From: Streptosporangium roseum DSM 43021
GTDB lineage: Bacteria; Actinomycetota; Actinomycetes; Streptosporangiales; Streptosporangiaceae
Reading direction: 5' to 3'
Assembly: GCF_000024865.1 (NCBI RefSeq)
Contig: NC_013595.1
Location: 7,254,001 to 7,318,000 of the forward strand
Length of the DNA stretch: 64,000 nt
Part shown: piece after piece, positions 42,281-50,407 of the stretch
How the letters are laid out: the number at the start of each line of letters is the position of its first letter
Numbering within the stretch: the first letter of the stretch is position 1
Notes under the pieces: model-generated
Databases searched by the model: none
Seen by the model: only the letters and a program-made list of their open reading frames with translations
What the model was told of the DNA's origin: nothing
Made by a program: the position numbers and the translations under genes

Positions 42281-42639
42281 TCGAGGATTTCTGGGAGGCG
42301 ACCAGGCGACGGCTGCTGGTCGTCCAGCGCTGCCTCGCCTGCGGCCACCGCCAGCACTACCCGCGCCTGCTCTGCACGGCCTGCGGCGGCACCGAGCTGG
42401 AGTACGCCTCCGTGTCGGGTCTCGGCGTGGTGGACTCCTTCACCATCGTCCACCGCGCTCCCGCGCCCGGCTTCGAGCCGCCCTACACCGTCGCCAGGGT
42501 CCGGCTCGCCGAGGGGCCCATCCTGCTCACCCACCTGGTCGGCGGCACCGACTGGGCCTGCGATCTGCCCGTACGCGTGGCCTGGCGGCCCCTGCCCGAC
42601 GGCCGGCACCTGCCGGTGTTCCGGCCGGCGCGGGACTGA
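42277..42639 (+). CDS. DUF35 zinc-ribbon/OB-fold protein
   Basis: A 120-residue protein: a zinc ribbon from C-x2-C-x11-C-x2-C (CLACG, CTACGG) followed by an OB fold with GVVDSFTIVHRAPAPGFEPPYTVA. DUF35 proteins are obligate partners of SCP2-type thiolases and aldolases, so it should bind the product of the preceding gene. GTG 42277 overlaps it by 4 bases. It is the last gene of the long plus-strand block; a repeat array follows. Confidence 0.9.
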   Translation: MIEDFWEATRRRLLVVQRCLACGHRQHYPRLLCTACGGTELEYASVSGLGVVDSFTIVHRAPAPGFEPPYTVARVRLAEGPILLTHLVGGTDWACDLPVRVAWRPLPDGRHLPVFRPARD

Positions 42640-42845
42640 CCACGGGCGCCGGGCCGCCGGAAGGCCCCCTCGGACGACCGCTTCCGCGGGACTGACCACG
42701 GGCGCCGGGCCGGTGGCACGGGTTTCGGGCGCAGGACTGACCACGGGCGCCGGGCCGGTGGCACGGGTTTCGGGCGCGGGACTGACCACGGGATTCGGGC
42801 CGGCGGCACGGGTTTCGGGCCGGCGAAAGGACCCCTCGGGCGACC
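42633..42845. repeat. 45-bp tandem repeat between convergent genes
   Basis: GGACTGACCACGGG begins at 42633, 42689, 42734 and 42779; the last three are spaced exactly 45 bases, the first two 56. Each unit contains GCACGGGTTTCGGGC. The flanks (AAGGCCCCCTCGG and AAGGACCCCTCGG) are also duplicated, so the array probably grew by repeated slippage in the gap between two convergent operons. Confidence 0.8.
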
Positions 42846-42861
42846 GGTCGCGCGGCCCGGC

Positions 42862-44268
42862 TCATCCGAGGCGGGCCAGCCCGGCGCACGAGGACGCCGT
42901 GGCCAGGGCGGCGATGCGGCGGTCGAGGGCGGCCACCGCCGGCGCCGGCAGGGCCCGCGCGGCGTTGAGCCGGAACTTCAGCGCCAGCTCGCCGGGCGAC
43001 AGCGGGTTGTCCGGCCCGCCCCTGGAGGAGTCCACCCGGTGGGTGAGCGTGGCTCCGCCCCTGACGCGCACCCGCAGGACGGCGCCGAAGCTCACGGGGA
43101 ACAGCTCGGAGGCGCGGTCGTCGGCGACGCACCTGACCCGCGCGGCCAGGGCCAGCCGTCGCGGGTGGAGCTCGGCGAAGTCGTCGAGGTAGACCCCGAG
43201 GCCGCCGCCGCCCAGGAGAGCCGTCGCGACCGTGTAGGGGCCGGAGAACTTCGCGTGGTACGGCGAGCGCGGGCTGATCTTCTCCTCGTGCGGTTCGGCG
43301 ATGGTGCGCAGCACGGGGGCGGGCGCCCCCAGCTCGATCTCCTCGATGTCGTCCGGGTCGAGTCCCCGCGCGCGCAGGGCCAGTGCGCAGTCGATGGCCG
43401 GGTGGGTGAAGTGGTTGGCCGGATAGGGCTTGTAGACCGTCCGGGTGACCTCCCAGCGCTCGCCGAGCCCGGCCAGCAGGGCGTCCGCGTCGTGACGGCC
43501 GTCGAGGTAGGCGGCGAAGAACCCGAAACGCCCCTCCAGCACGGTGGGCGGGCCGGTCAGCCCCTCGCGGACGAGCATCGCCGCCGTCACGCCCGCGTGC
43601 GCCGCCCATCCGCAGTGGACCCGCTTCACAGTCCCGCCGGTCCGGTTGGCCTCCAGCAGCCCGGCGCCCATGCTGGCGGCGACGCCGATCGCCGAGGCGA
43701 TCCCTTCCTCGTCGAGCCCGTAGAGCAGCCCGGCGGCCACGGCGGCGCCGATCGTGCCGCAGATGGAGGTGGCGTGCAGCCCTTTCTCGAAGAACAGGGA
43801 GTTGCGCAGCTCCGGCAGGTAGGAGGCGGTGCCGAGCCGTACGCAGACCTCGTCGCCCGCCGCCACGGCGGCGAGCAGGGCCGCGCCGCCCGCACCCGCG
43901 TCCTCGGCGGCGGCCAGCGCGGCGGGCACGACCGAGGCGCTGGGGTGCAGGACGGACGGCAGGTGGGTGTCGTCGAAGTCGAGGGCGTGGGCGAGCGTGC
44001 CGTTCACCAGCGCGGCCGAGGGGGCGGGCAGGCCGTACGGCAGGCCGATCGCCGCCGCGCCCGCCGTGCCGCCCCAGGCGGCGACCACGCGGCGCACCGC
44101 CGCCACCGGGCCGCCCGGCCCTTCTCCGGCCTCCTCCGCGTGCGCGGCCAGGCAGTTGCCCAGCACGTCACGCACCCGGCCGACGGCGTCGCGGGCCACC
44201 TCGGCGGGCAGGCCGCCGTCCCGGCAGCCGGTGGCGAACCGGGCCAGGTGCCCCGCGAACGTCGTCAT
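42862..44268 (-). CDS. MmgE/PrpD family protein (second copy)
   Basis: A 468-residue family member with NGTLAHALDFDDTHLPSVLH near residue 90 and FFEKGLHATSICGTIGAAV near residue 155; VYKPYPANHFTHPAID lies near residue 280. It is distant from the first copy at 37877 and lies in a minus-strand pair. ATG 44268 overlaps the cyclase stop by 4 bases. Expected activity: hydration, dehydration or decarboxylation of a branched polycarboxylate. Two copies in one region suggest two related acids or isomers. Confidence 0.9.
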   Translation of the reverse strand: MTTFAGHLARFATGCRDGGLPAEVARDAVGRVRDVLGNCLAAHAEEAGEGPGGPVAAVRRVVAAWGGTAGAAAIGLPYGLPAPSAALVNGTLAHALDFDDTHLPSVLHPSASVVPAALAAAEDAGAGGAALLAAVAAGDEVCVRLGTASYLPELRNSLFFEKGLHATSICGTIGAAVAAGLLYGLDEEGIASAIGVAASMGAGLLEANRTGGTVKRVHCGWAAHAGVTAAMLVREGLTGPPTVLEGRFGFFAAYLDGRHDADALLAGLGERWEVTRTVYKPYPANHFTHPAIDCALALRARGLDPDDIEEIELGAPAPVLRTIAEPHEEKISPRSPYHAKFSGPYTVATALLGGGGLGVYLDDFAELHPRRLALAARVRCVADDRASELFPVSFGAVLRVRVRGGATLTHRVDSSRGGPDNPLSPGELALKFRLNAARALPAPAVAALDRRIAALATASSCAGLARLG

Positions 44269-45062
44269 CGGGCCACCGCCAGCGGCCTGACGGGGGAACC
44301 GGACGCGCCGACCACGGGCAGGGGGTTGACGACGAGCAGGAACTCGCGGACGCCGGAGTCGAGCAGCTCGTCCAGGCGCATGGTCTCGACGATGTTGATC
44401 CCTTCCTCCACGAGCAGCAGCCGGTGGACGGGGAGCGTGGCGTGGCCGCGTCCCGGGGCGACATGCTCGAAGGCGATGGTCTCCGCGCCCACCAGCCGCG
44501 GGTTCAGGTCGGCCAGCCACCGCCCGGCCGCCACGCCGGGGCCGGGGGCGCCGTGGGACTGGCCGGTGAAGACCTCGGGCTCCGGCCAGCGACGCGACCA
44601 GCCGGTGCCGACCAGGACGGCCTCCCCCGGCCCGATGTCCAGCCCGGCGGCGGCCCGGTCCAGATCCTCCGGCGTGACCTCGTATCCGGCGGGCAGCGTC
44701 GCGACGCCGTGCACGGCCGCCACGTCGAGCAGGACGCCCCGGCCCACGTAGGGGACGAAGGCGTCGATGCCCAGCGCGGACAGGCCCCGGTGGCTCTGCA
44801 GGGCCGCCGCCTCCCTCCCGCCGTGCAGCAGCCCGGCGTGGGAGACGTGCGCGAGCGCGTCGACATGGGTGCCGACGTGCCCGCCGGTGACGATGATCTC
44901 GTTGGCCGCCGAGCCGCCGTCGGCTCTGACCACGTCGCCGTGGCGGCGCTCCAGCAGCATCCGGAACGGCGGGTGGTTGGGTGACTGGGGCATGCCGGTG
45001 CTCATCGGCTGGGCCAGGTCGAACACGCGGGCACCGGCCACCGCCTCCCAGGGTTCACGCAT
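44265..45062 (-). CDS. Cyclase/kynurenine formamidase-like metal hydrolase
   Basis: A 265-residue protein of the cyclase family; the metal-binding pattern H-x-G-T-H-x-D is present in GGHVGTHVDALAHVSH near residue 62, with a later FEHVAPGRGHATLP region. Members hydrolyse N-formyl or cyclic amides and isatin-like lactams. ATG 45062 follows GAAAGG with nine bases between. It is the first gene of a two-gene operon with MmgE/PrpD and could open or release an amide from a pyrrole-derived ring; the substrate is unknown. Confidence 0.9.
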   Translation of the reverse strand: MREPWEAVAGARVFDLAQPMSTGMPQSPNHPPFRMLLERRHGDVVRADGGSAANEIIVTGGHVGTHVDALAHVSHAGLLHGGREAAALQSHRGLSALGIDAFVPYVGRGVLLDVAAVHGVATLPAGYEVTPEDLDRAAAGLDIGPGEAVLVGTGWSRRWPEPEVFTGQSHGAPGPGVAAGRWLADLNPRLVGAETIAFEHVAPGRGHATLPVHRLLLVEEGINIVETMRLDELLDSGVREFLLVVNPLPVVGASGSPVRPLAVAR

Positions 45063-45156
45063 CAGACGGCACCTTTCGCGCGCGGCTCGTCGAGGTCTCC
45101 GGCCGGCCGGGGTCGCTCCCGGGGAGTCTGGTCGCCGCCGGTTCCGTCCGCCGGAC

Positions 45157-45228
45157 GGGGAGCCAGACCGGGGGCCAGACGGGGAGCCAGGTGGGGGCCA
45201 AGCTGGGTGGCGGGCTGGGTGGCGGCGT
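45157..45228. repeat. 12-bp degenerate minisatellite
   Basis: Six units of about 12 bases, starting with GGGGAGCCAGAC and drifting to GGGTGGCGGGCT. The period is a multiple of three, so the minus frame would give Leu-Ala-Pro repeats; no gene is proposed. Confidence 0.5.
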
Positions 45229-45269
45229 CTGGGACGGCCTGGGCGCCGGTCACGCGACCTCCGGAGGGT

Positions 45270-45286
45270 GTTCCAATTATAGGAAA
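45270..45286. promoter_or_regulatory. IclR-type operator palindrome 3
   Basis: GTTCCAATTATAGGAAA; inner TTCC...GGAA arms are symmetrical around an AT-rich centre. It has the same five-base-arm, seven-base-spacer layout as the sites at 11992 and 12059, and lies between the divergent cyclase and IclR genes. Confidence 0.45.
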
Positions 45287-45503
45287 GCTGTTCCAGACTG
45301 TACTGCGCGAGCCGGACGATGTCCCGGGTCGGACGGAGTGGGTTTCCGGGGAATCGTGGTGGGATCTCCACGACACCGGGACCGTCACCGACCCGCCCGC
45401 GCCCGGAAGGACCGCGACGCAGGCGGGAAGGGGCGCCGATGAGCCCGTGCCCGGAAAGCCCGCGACGCAGGCGGGAAGGGGCGCCGATGAGGGGAAACGC
45501 CAC

Positions 45504-46355
45504 ATGCCGATCGACATCTCCGAGCCGCCGCGCCGCGGCGTCGACACCTCCGAGCAGCCGCGCCGGCGCGGCTCCGAGGGCGCCAGCCAGACCGCCGCGA
45601 CCGTCGAGCGCGCCGCCGACGTGCTCGTGCTGTTCGCCGATCCCGGGGCGCTCACCCTGGGCGTCACCGAGATCGCCGACAGGCTCGGCCTGTCCAAGGC
45701 GGCCGTCCACCGCATCCTGGCCTCGCTGCGGCTGCGCGGCCTGGTCGAGCTGGACGAGGAGACCCGGCGCTACTCCCTCGGCCTGACCACGATGCGGCTC
45801 GGCCTGGCCTACCTCGACCGGCTGGACATCCGCCGCCTCGCCGCCCCCGAGCTGGCACACCTGTCCCGGACCCTGTCCGAGACCGCCACGCTGTCCGTCC
45901 GCACCGGGTCCTCGCGGGTCTACGTCGACCAGGTGACGCCGAGCCGTGAGGTGATCATGTCGGTCACCCTCGGCGTCCCCTACCCGCTGCACGCGGGCGC
46001 CTCCTCCAAGGCGTTCCTGGCCTTCCTGGCCGACGAGGAGGTCGACGCCTACTTCAGGACGGTCCCGCTGACGCCGCTGACCGAGCGCACGCCGGTCCGG
46101 GAGGACGTCCTGCGCGAGGATCTGGCGGCGATCCGCCGTCGCGGCTACGCGCGGTCGAACGCCGAGCGCCAGCCCGGCTCGGCCTCGGTCGCCGCACCCG
46201 TCCTCGACCACCACGGCCGGCCCGCCGGCGTCATCAGCGTGTGCGGCCCGCTGGAGCGTTTCAGGGACGAGGCGCCGAAGTGCGCCGAAGCCCTGCTCGA
46301 AGCGACCGATCGTCTCTCGGCCCGGATGGGTCACACCTCACGAGGAAGGGGGTGA
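45504..46355 (+). CDS. IclR family transcriptional regulator (second)
   Basis: A 283-residue regulator with HTH residues ~30-90 (TEIADRLGLSKAAVHRILASLRLRG split around the turn), then an effector domain containing LGVPYPLHAGASSKAFLAFL and AAPVLDHHGRPAGVISVCG. The match to the 11115 product is strong throughout, and both have the same operator type upstream. ATG 45504 was chosen over upstream in-frame starts, because GAGGGG precedes it and the extra N-terminal sequence falls on a repeat. It probably controls the divergent cyclase operon and the hydantoinase gene downstream. Confidence 0.92.
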   Translation: MPIDISEPPRRGVDTSEQPRRRGSEGASQTAATVERAADVLVLFADPGALTLGVTEIADRLGLSKAAVHRILASLRLRGLVELDEETRRYSLGLTTMRLGLAYLDRLDIRRLAAPELAHLSRTLSETATLSVRTGSSRVYVDQVTPSREVIMSVTLGVPYPLHAGASSKAFLAFLADEEVDAYFRTVPLTPLTERTPVREDVLREDLAAIRRRGYARSNAERQPGSASVAAPVLDHHGRPAGVISVCGPLERFRDEAPKCAEALLEATDRLSARMGHTSRGRG

Positions 46356-46380
46356 CGGCCGGGCCCCCACCGGCCGCACC

Positions 46381-47793
46381 ATGACGCGATACGACCTGCT
46401 TGTAAAGAACGGCACCCTGGTCCTCCCCTACCACGGGGAGATCCGCGCCGACCTCGCGGTCTCCGGTGGCAGGATCGTCGTGGTGGGCGAGGATCTGGAC
46501 GGGGCGGAGGAGGTGATCGACGCCACCGGCAAGGTCGTGCTGCCCGGCGCGGTGGACGCCCACTTCCACATCGGGATCTATCGCGACATGGCGCTCGACG
46601 CCTTCGAGGAGACCCGCTCTTCGCTCGTGGGCGGGGCCACCACCGTGCTGTCGTACTTCCGCACCGGCCGGCACTACCTCGACCGGACCGGCCCCTACGG
46701 GACGATCTTCCCCGAGGTGCTGGCGGCGGTCGGCGGCCGGGCCTGGACCGACTACGGCTTCCACCTGGCCCCGATGACGATCGAGCAGATCGAGGAGATC
46801 CCGCGGCTCGTCGCCGAGCACGGGATCACCTCCTACAAGTACTACATGTTCTACAAGGGCTTCGACCTGGCCGCCAACAGCCGCGACGCGCAGGCCTTCA
46901 CCATGGGCGACGAGTACGACCTCGGCCACCTGTTCCTCATCATGGAGAAGCTCGCCGAGGTCCAGCGCTCCCGTCCGGACCGCCGGCTGTCGCTGTCGCT
47001 CCACTGCGAGCAGTCCGAGCTGATGCGCGTGTTCATCGACCGGGTCCGAAGGAGCGGAGCCGTACAGAACCTGCGTGCCTACAGCGAAGGCCGCCCGCCG
47101 CTCACCGAGCAGGTCGCCATCGCCGAGGCCGCCGCGATCGCCGCGCACACCGGCGCGGACGTCAACTTCCTGCACCTGTCCAGCGCCGAGGCCCTCGAAG
47201 CGGCGAGCCGCACGCCGGGCAGGCGGGAGACCACACTGCACCACCTCTGCCTGGATCACGACGACCTCGACGCCCGGGGCGAGCTGGGCGGGAAGGTCAA
47301 CCCGCCGATCCGCACCCGCGCCCACAACGAGGCGCTGTGGGAGGGCGTGCGCGACGGCCGGATCGACTGGGTGGCCTCCGACCACGCCTGCTGCATGGAG
47401 GAGCACAAGGGCGACGACCTGTGGCCGGCCCACCCCGGCTTCGGCGGTACGGCGCTGCTCTACCCCGTGCTGTTCTCCGAGGGACACCTGCGCCGGGGCC
47501 TGCCCCTGTCGAGGATCGCCGAGGTCGCCTCGGCCAACCCTGCCAGGGCCTACAACCTGTGGGGGCGCAAGGGCAGCCTGGCCGTCGGCTTCGACGCCGA
47601 CCTCACCGTGGTCGACCCGTCGGCCACCAGGACCGTGACCGCCGACCTGCTGCTCTCCGGCCAGGACCACTGCCCCTTCGAGGGGGTGGAGGTGACCGGC
47701 TGGCCGACGACCACGGTGGTCGGCGGCCGGATCGCCTTCCACGACGGCGAGGCGGTCGGCCGGCCGTCGGGCTCCTACCTCCACCGCGGCTGA
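46381..47793 (+). CDS. Hydantoinase/dihydropyrimidinase-type cyclic amidase
   Basis: A 470-residue binuclear metal amidohydrolase: H61-x-H63 in VDAHFHIG, a carboxylatable Lys in SYKYYMFYKG, His in SLHCEQ, His in FLHLSSAEA, and Asp in WVASDHACC. The full metal set is present, so it should be active. Hydantoinases and imidases open five- or six-membered cyclic ureas and imides, and could open maleimides. It is 25 bases behind the IclR gene and shares its promoter region. This enzyme differs from the ATP-dependent pair at 4914-8805. Confidence 0.92.
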   Translation: MTRYDLLVKNGTLVLPYHGEIRADLAVSGGRIVVVGEDLDGAEEVIDATGKVVLPGAVDAHFHIGIYRDMALDAFEETRSSLVGGATTVLSYFRTGRHYLDRTGPYGTIFPEVLAAVGGRAWTDYGFHLAPMTIEQIEEIPRLVAEHGITSYKYYMFYKGFDLAANSRDAQAFTMGDEYDLGHLFLIMEKLAEVQRSRPDRRLSLSLHCEQSELMRVFIDRVRRSGAVQNLRAYSEGRPPLTEQVAIAEAAAIAAHTGADVNFLHLSSAEALEAASRTPGRRETTLHHLCLDHDDLDARGELGGKVNPPIRTRAHNEALWEGVRDGRIDWVASDHACCMEEHKGDDLWPAHPGFGGTALLYPVLFSEGHLRRGLPLSRIAEVASANPARAYNLWGRKGSLAVGFDADLTVVDPSATRTVTADLLLSGQDHCPFEGVEVTGWPTTTVVGGRIAFHDGEAVGRPSGSYLHRG

Positions 47794-47815
47794 CCGCGTC
47801 CGGCGTCCGGCGTCC

Positions 47816-47845
47816 GTGCTCCGCGCATTCGTCCGCGCGGAGCAC
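47816..47845. terminator. Hairpin after the cyclic amidase gene
   Basis: Perfect 11-bp stem GTGCTCCGCGC/GCGCGGAGCAC with an 8-base loop, 23 bases after the stop. There is no T-run, as is common in this group of bacteria. Confidence 0.5.
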
Positions 47846-47933
47846 AGGAGGGCGCGGACGCGGGAGGGCGGCGGCCCTCGATCGGACGCGGCTCCCGGCG
47901 TTTTGGCATTTGCCTAGTCCGCGTCCCTCCACT

Positions 47934-47980
47934 GTTGCCATAGGGGAACCATCGTTTCCAAAATCCGGGTAACAGTTTCC
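47934..47980 (+). promoter_or_regulatory. GTTKCC direct repeats upstream of the secreted hydrolase
   Basis: GTTGCC at 47934, GTTTCC at 47954 and GTTTCC at 47975 are spaced 20 and 21 bases, two helical turns. The first also forms a weak inverted repeat with GGGGAACC. The half-site matches that of the IclR-type palindromes, so the downstream exported hydrolase may belong to the same regulon. Confidence 0.35.
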
Positions 47981-48003
47981 CGCGTGAAAGCTGGTGAAGC
48001 ATC

Positions 48004-48909
48004 ATGCGCTCCTGGTCGATCAGGATCTGTGCGATCCTCCTGATCCCGCTCCTGTTCCTCACGGCCGCCCCCGCCGGGGCCTCCGTCGACCTGTCCGCAC
48101 CGGGCTCGTACGCCGTCGGCTACGCCGATGTCAGCGTCTCCGCCTCCGGCCGCTCGTTCAGCGCCCGGGTCTACTACCCGGCGACCTCGGCGGGAAGCGG
48201 CACGCCCGTCGCCTCCGGGCAGTTCCCGGCGGTGGCCTTCGGTCACGGGTTCTTCCAGACCATCAGCAAGTACGCCACCCTGGGCGGCCACTGGGCCTCC
48301 TGGGGCACCATCACGATCATGCCGACCTCGCAGGGCGGCCTGTTCCCCAACCACAGCGCCTTCGCCGACGACCTGAACGCCGCGCTGACCTGGATGGTGG
48401 CGCAGAACACCACCGCCGGGTCGCGGTTCAACGCCCACGTGCGCACCAACCGGCTGGGACTGTCGGGGCACTCGATGGGCGGCGGCGCCGGCGTGCTGGC
48501 CGCCGCGCGCAACTCGTCGGTGCGGACGGTGACGAACCTGGCCGCCGCCGAGACCAACCCCTCGGCGGCCGCCGCCGCGGCGACCACGACCGTCCCCATG
48601 CAGCTGGTCGCCGGTACGAACGACAGCGTCGCGGGTCCGTCGGGCCACCAGATCCCCATCTACAACGCCAAGCTCGCCCCCAAGCAGCTGCGCACGATCA
48701 TCGGTGGCTTCCACTGCGGCTTCACCGACTCCGGCGGCATCGGCTGCGACAGCGGCTCGATCACCCGGGCCGCCCAGCAGGCGATCACCCGCCGGGTGAC
48801 CACCGCCTGGCTGCTGTACTACCTCCACGACGACACCGCCCAGCACGACGCGGTCTGGGGCACCTCCGCCCAGACCGACCCGGCCGTTCAGTTCCTCGGC
48901 GTCCAGTAA
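48004..48909 (+). CDS. Secreted alpha/beta hydrolase (PET-hydrolase/chlorophyllase-like fold)
   Basis: A 301-residue exported serine hydrolase. The Sec signal covers ~1-27 (hydrophobic core, ending GAS). The nucleophile elbow is GHSMGGGAG near residue 157, the acid is probably in VAGTNDSVAG and the histidine in GGFHCGF. Two late Cys residues could form a disulfide, as in cutinase/PETase-type enzymes. ATG 48004 has only GGTGAA upstream. The substrate is unknown; a polymer or lipid ester outside the cell is likely. It is the third esterase-like gene of the region and carries IclR-like half-sites in its promoter, so it may supply the catabolic pathway. Its 3' end overlaps the convergent LuxR gene by 22 bases. 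Confidence 0.82.
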   Translation: MRSWSIRICAILLIPLLFLTAAPAGASVDLSAPGSYAVGYADVSVSASGRSFSARVYYPATSAGSGTPVASGQFPAVAFGHGFFQTISKYATLGGHWASWGTITIMPTSQGGLFPNHSAFADDLNAALTWMVAQNTTAGSRFNAHVRTNRLGLSGHSMGGGAGVLAAARNSSVRTVTNLAAAETNPSAAAAAATTTVPMQLVAGTNDSVAGPSGHQIPIYNAKLAPKQLRTIIGGFHCGFTDSGGIGCDSGSITRAAQQAITRRVTTAWLLYYLHDDTAQHDAVWGTSAQTDPAVQFLGVQ

Positions 48910-49520
48910 CCACACTCCGGCGCACCCGCCCCGGCCAGGGGCGGGTGCAGGACCGGCGGCCACACCCCGGGCACGAACAGGCCCAGCACGAACGCCCGCC
49001 CGGCCAGCGCCGACCGGCTCTCGGCGCCGAGCTTGGCGCGCAGCCGTACCAGGTGGTAGTCCACCGCCTGACGGGTCAGGTACAGCCGCCGGGCGATCTG
49101 CGCGTTGGACGCGCCCCCGGCGACCAGCCGCAGCACCTCGCCCTGGAGCGGGCTCAGCACGGGCGCGGCGGAGGAGATCTCGTCCAGCACGGCCACCGCC
49201 CGCCACGGCAGGCCGTCCGCGCGGTGTTCGACGGAGGCGCTGACCCGGGCGCAGATCACGGCGCCGTCCCCGCGGACCAGCCGTATCCGGGTCCGGTAGA
49301 CGTCCAGCCGCCCGAAGGCCAGCATCCGCCAGTAGGGCCGCTGCGCGTCGATCTCGCCGGGCGCGAGCAACTCCTCCGCCAGGACTCCGTCCAGCTCCTC
49401 GGCCGTGCGGGCCACCGCGGAGCGGAAGGCGGGGTTGCTCTCCCTGACCCGGCCGAGCCCGTCCACCGCCGCGATCGGGATCCGGGCACGTTCGAAGTAC
49501 ACCTGATACCGGCCCTTCAT
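48888..49520 (-). CDS. LuxR-type regulator with PAS-like sensor domain
   Basis: A 210-residue transcription factor. The N-terminal ~120 residues look like a PAS fold (VYFERARIPIAAVDGLGRVRESNPAF near the start, then IRLVRGDGAVI). The C-terminal LuxR HTH has LSPLQGEVLRLVAGGASNAQIARRL and AVDYHLVRLRAKLG. ATG 49520 is used although no ribosome site is visible; in-frame starts up to 49619 are possible. It is tail-to-tail with the hydrolase, with 22 overlapping bases. Regulatory target not evident. Confidence 0.75.
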   Translation of the reverse strand: MKGRYQVYFERARIPIAAVDGLGRVRESNPAFRSAVARTAEELDGVLAEELLAPGEIDAQRPYWRMLAFGRLDVYRTRIRLVRGDGAVICARVSASVEHRADGLPWRAVAVLDEISSAAPVLSPLQGEVLRLVAGGASNAQIARRLYLTRQAVDYHLVRLRAKLGAESRSALAGRAFVLGLFVPGVWPPVLHPPLAGAGAPECGYWTPRN

Positions 49521-49632
49521 GACCGCACGATAGATGATCTCCCCCGGGCGGTCCATCCATGTCACGCGGGAACGTGGGCTCACGGTCACGGATCGTCCGG
49601 GCAGGGCGGCGGCCGGCACCCGCCGCCCTGCC

Positions 49633-49677
49633 CGGTCCGGTCCGGTCCGGTGCGGCGCGGCGCGGCGCGGCGCGGCG
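49633..49677. repeat. Pentanucleotide microsatellite
   Basis: Nine 5-bp units, CGGTC three times, CGGTG once and CGGCG five times, in the short spacer between LuxR and DsbA-type genes. It is a slippage-prone array with no evident gene content. Confidence 0.7.
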
Positions 49678-49711
49678 ACCAGCGTTCGCCACCCTGTCCG
49701 GTCCGGCGCCG

Positions 49712-50407
49712 TCAGACGGCGCAGTACCCCTCGTCCTCGTCGCAGGCGTCCCCGTCAGCGCCGGCGGTCTTCACGGCCTTCACGGCCTGGCCGGTCCGCT
49801 CGGCGACCTCCTCCAGGGCGGCGAGCAGGGTGTCCTCGGGCTGCGCGCCGGAGACGGCGAACTGCCCCTCGAACAGGAACAGCGGCACGGAGCTGACACC
49901 GAGGGCACGGGCCTGGGCAAGCTCCTCCCTGACCGCCGCCGCACCGTCCTCGCCTCCGAGGTCCGCCCGGACCCCCAGCTCGGCGGCCAGCTTGGCGAGG
50001 ACCTCGCGGGAGCCGACGTCGAGACCGTCGGTGAAGTGGGCGCGGAAGAGGGCGTAGAGGGCCTCCTCGCCCTTGCCCTGCTCACCGGCGAGCCGGATGA
50101 GGCGGTGCGCGTCGAAGGTGTTGGCCTGGATCGAGTGATCGAAGTCCAGCGCCAGCCCGTCCTCCGCGGCGACCCCGGTCACGTGCCCGAACATCTGCGC
50201 GGCCCGCTCGGCCCCACCGAACTTCGCCGCCGCCCACGTGAGGGTCGGCTCACCGTTGGACTCGGCGTCCGGCGCGAGCTGGAACGGCCGCAACTCCACC
50301 TCCACCTCGCCCCCCTTGGCCCGGTAGCGCTCGACGGCGCGGGCGAAGCGGGTATGGCCGATGTAGCACCAGGGACAGACGACGTCTGAGTAGATTTCAA
50401 CCTTCAC
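49712..50407 (-). CDS. DsbA family (FrnE-like) oxidoreductase
   Basis: A 231-residue cytoplasmic thioredoxin-fold protein with the CPWC active site in SDVVCPWCYIG near residue 9, and a cis-Pro region in SSVPLFLFEG near residue 176. FrnE-type enzymes act as disulfide isomerases or in polyketide metabolism. GTG 50407 gives the usual start VKVEIYSD; TTG 50419 would add four residues. The C-terminus has an acidic Cys-containing tail. It appears to be the last ordinary chromosomal gene before the mosaic region. Confidence 0.88.
   Translation of the reverse strand: MKVEIYSDVVCPWCYIGHTRFARAVERYRAKGGEVEVELRPFQLAPDAESNGEPTLTWAAAKFGGAERAAQMFGHVTGVAAEDGLALDFDHSIQANTFDAHRLIRLAGEQGKGEEALYALFRAHFTDGLDVGSREVLAKLAAELGVRADLGGEDGAAAVREELAQARALGVSSVPLFLFEGQFAVSGAQPEDTLLAALEEVAERTGQAVKAVKTAGADGDACDEDEGYCAV

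Larger units (their letters stand above)
45063..45503. other. Regulatory spacer between divergent cyclase and IclR genes
   Basis: This 441-base gap holds no convincing gene. It contains a 12-bp degenerate minisatellite (45157-45228), an IclR-type palindrome (45270-45286), and a 48-base direct duplication around 45397-45492. The plus frame is open through much of it, but no good start lies before ATG 45504. Confidence 0.6.

Noticed and set aside
42633..42845. Small Arg/Pro-rich minus-strand proteins encoded by the 45-bp repeat
   Set aside because: The peptides only reflect the repeat and have no independent start or family support.
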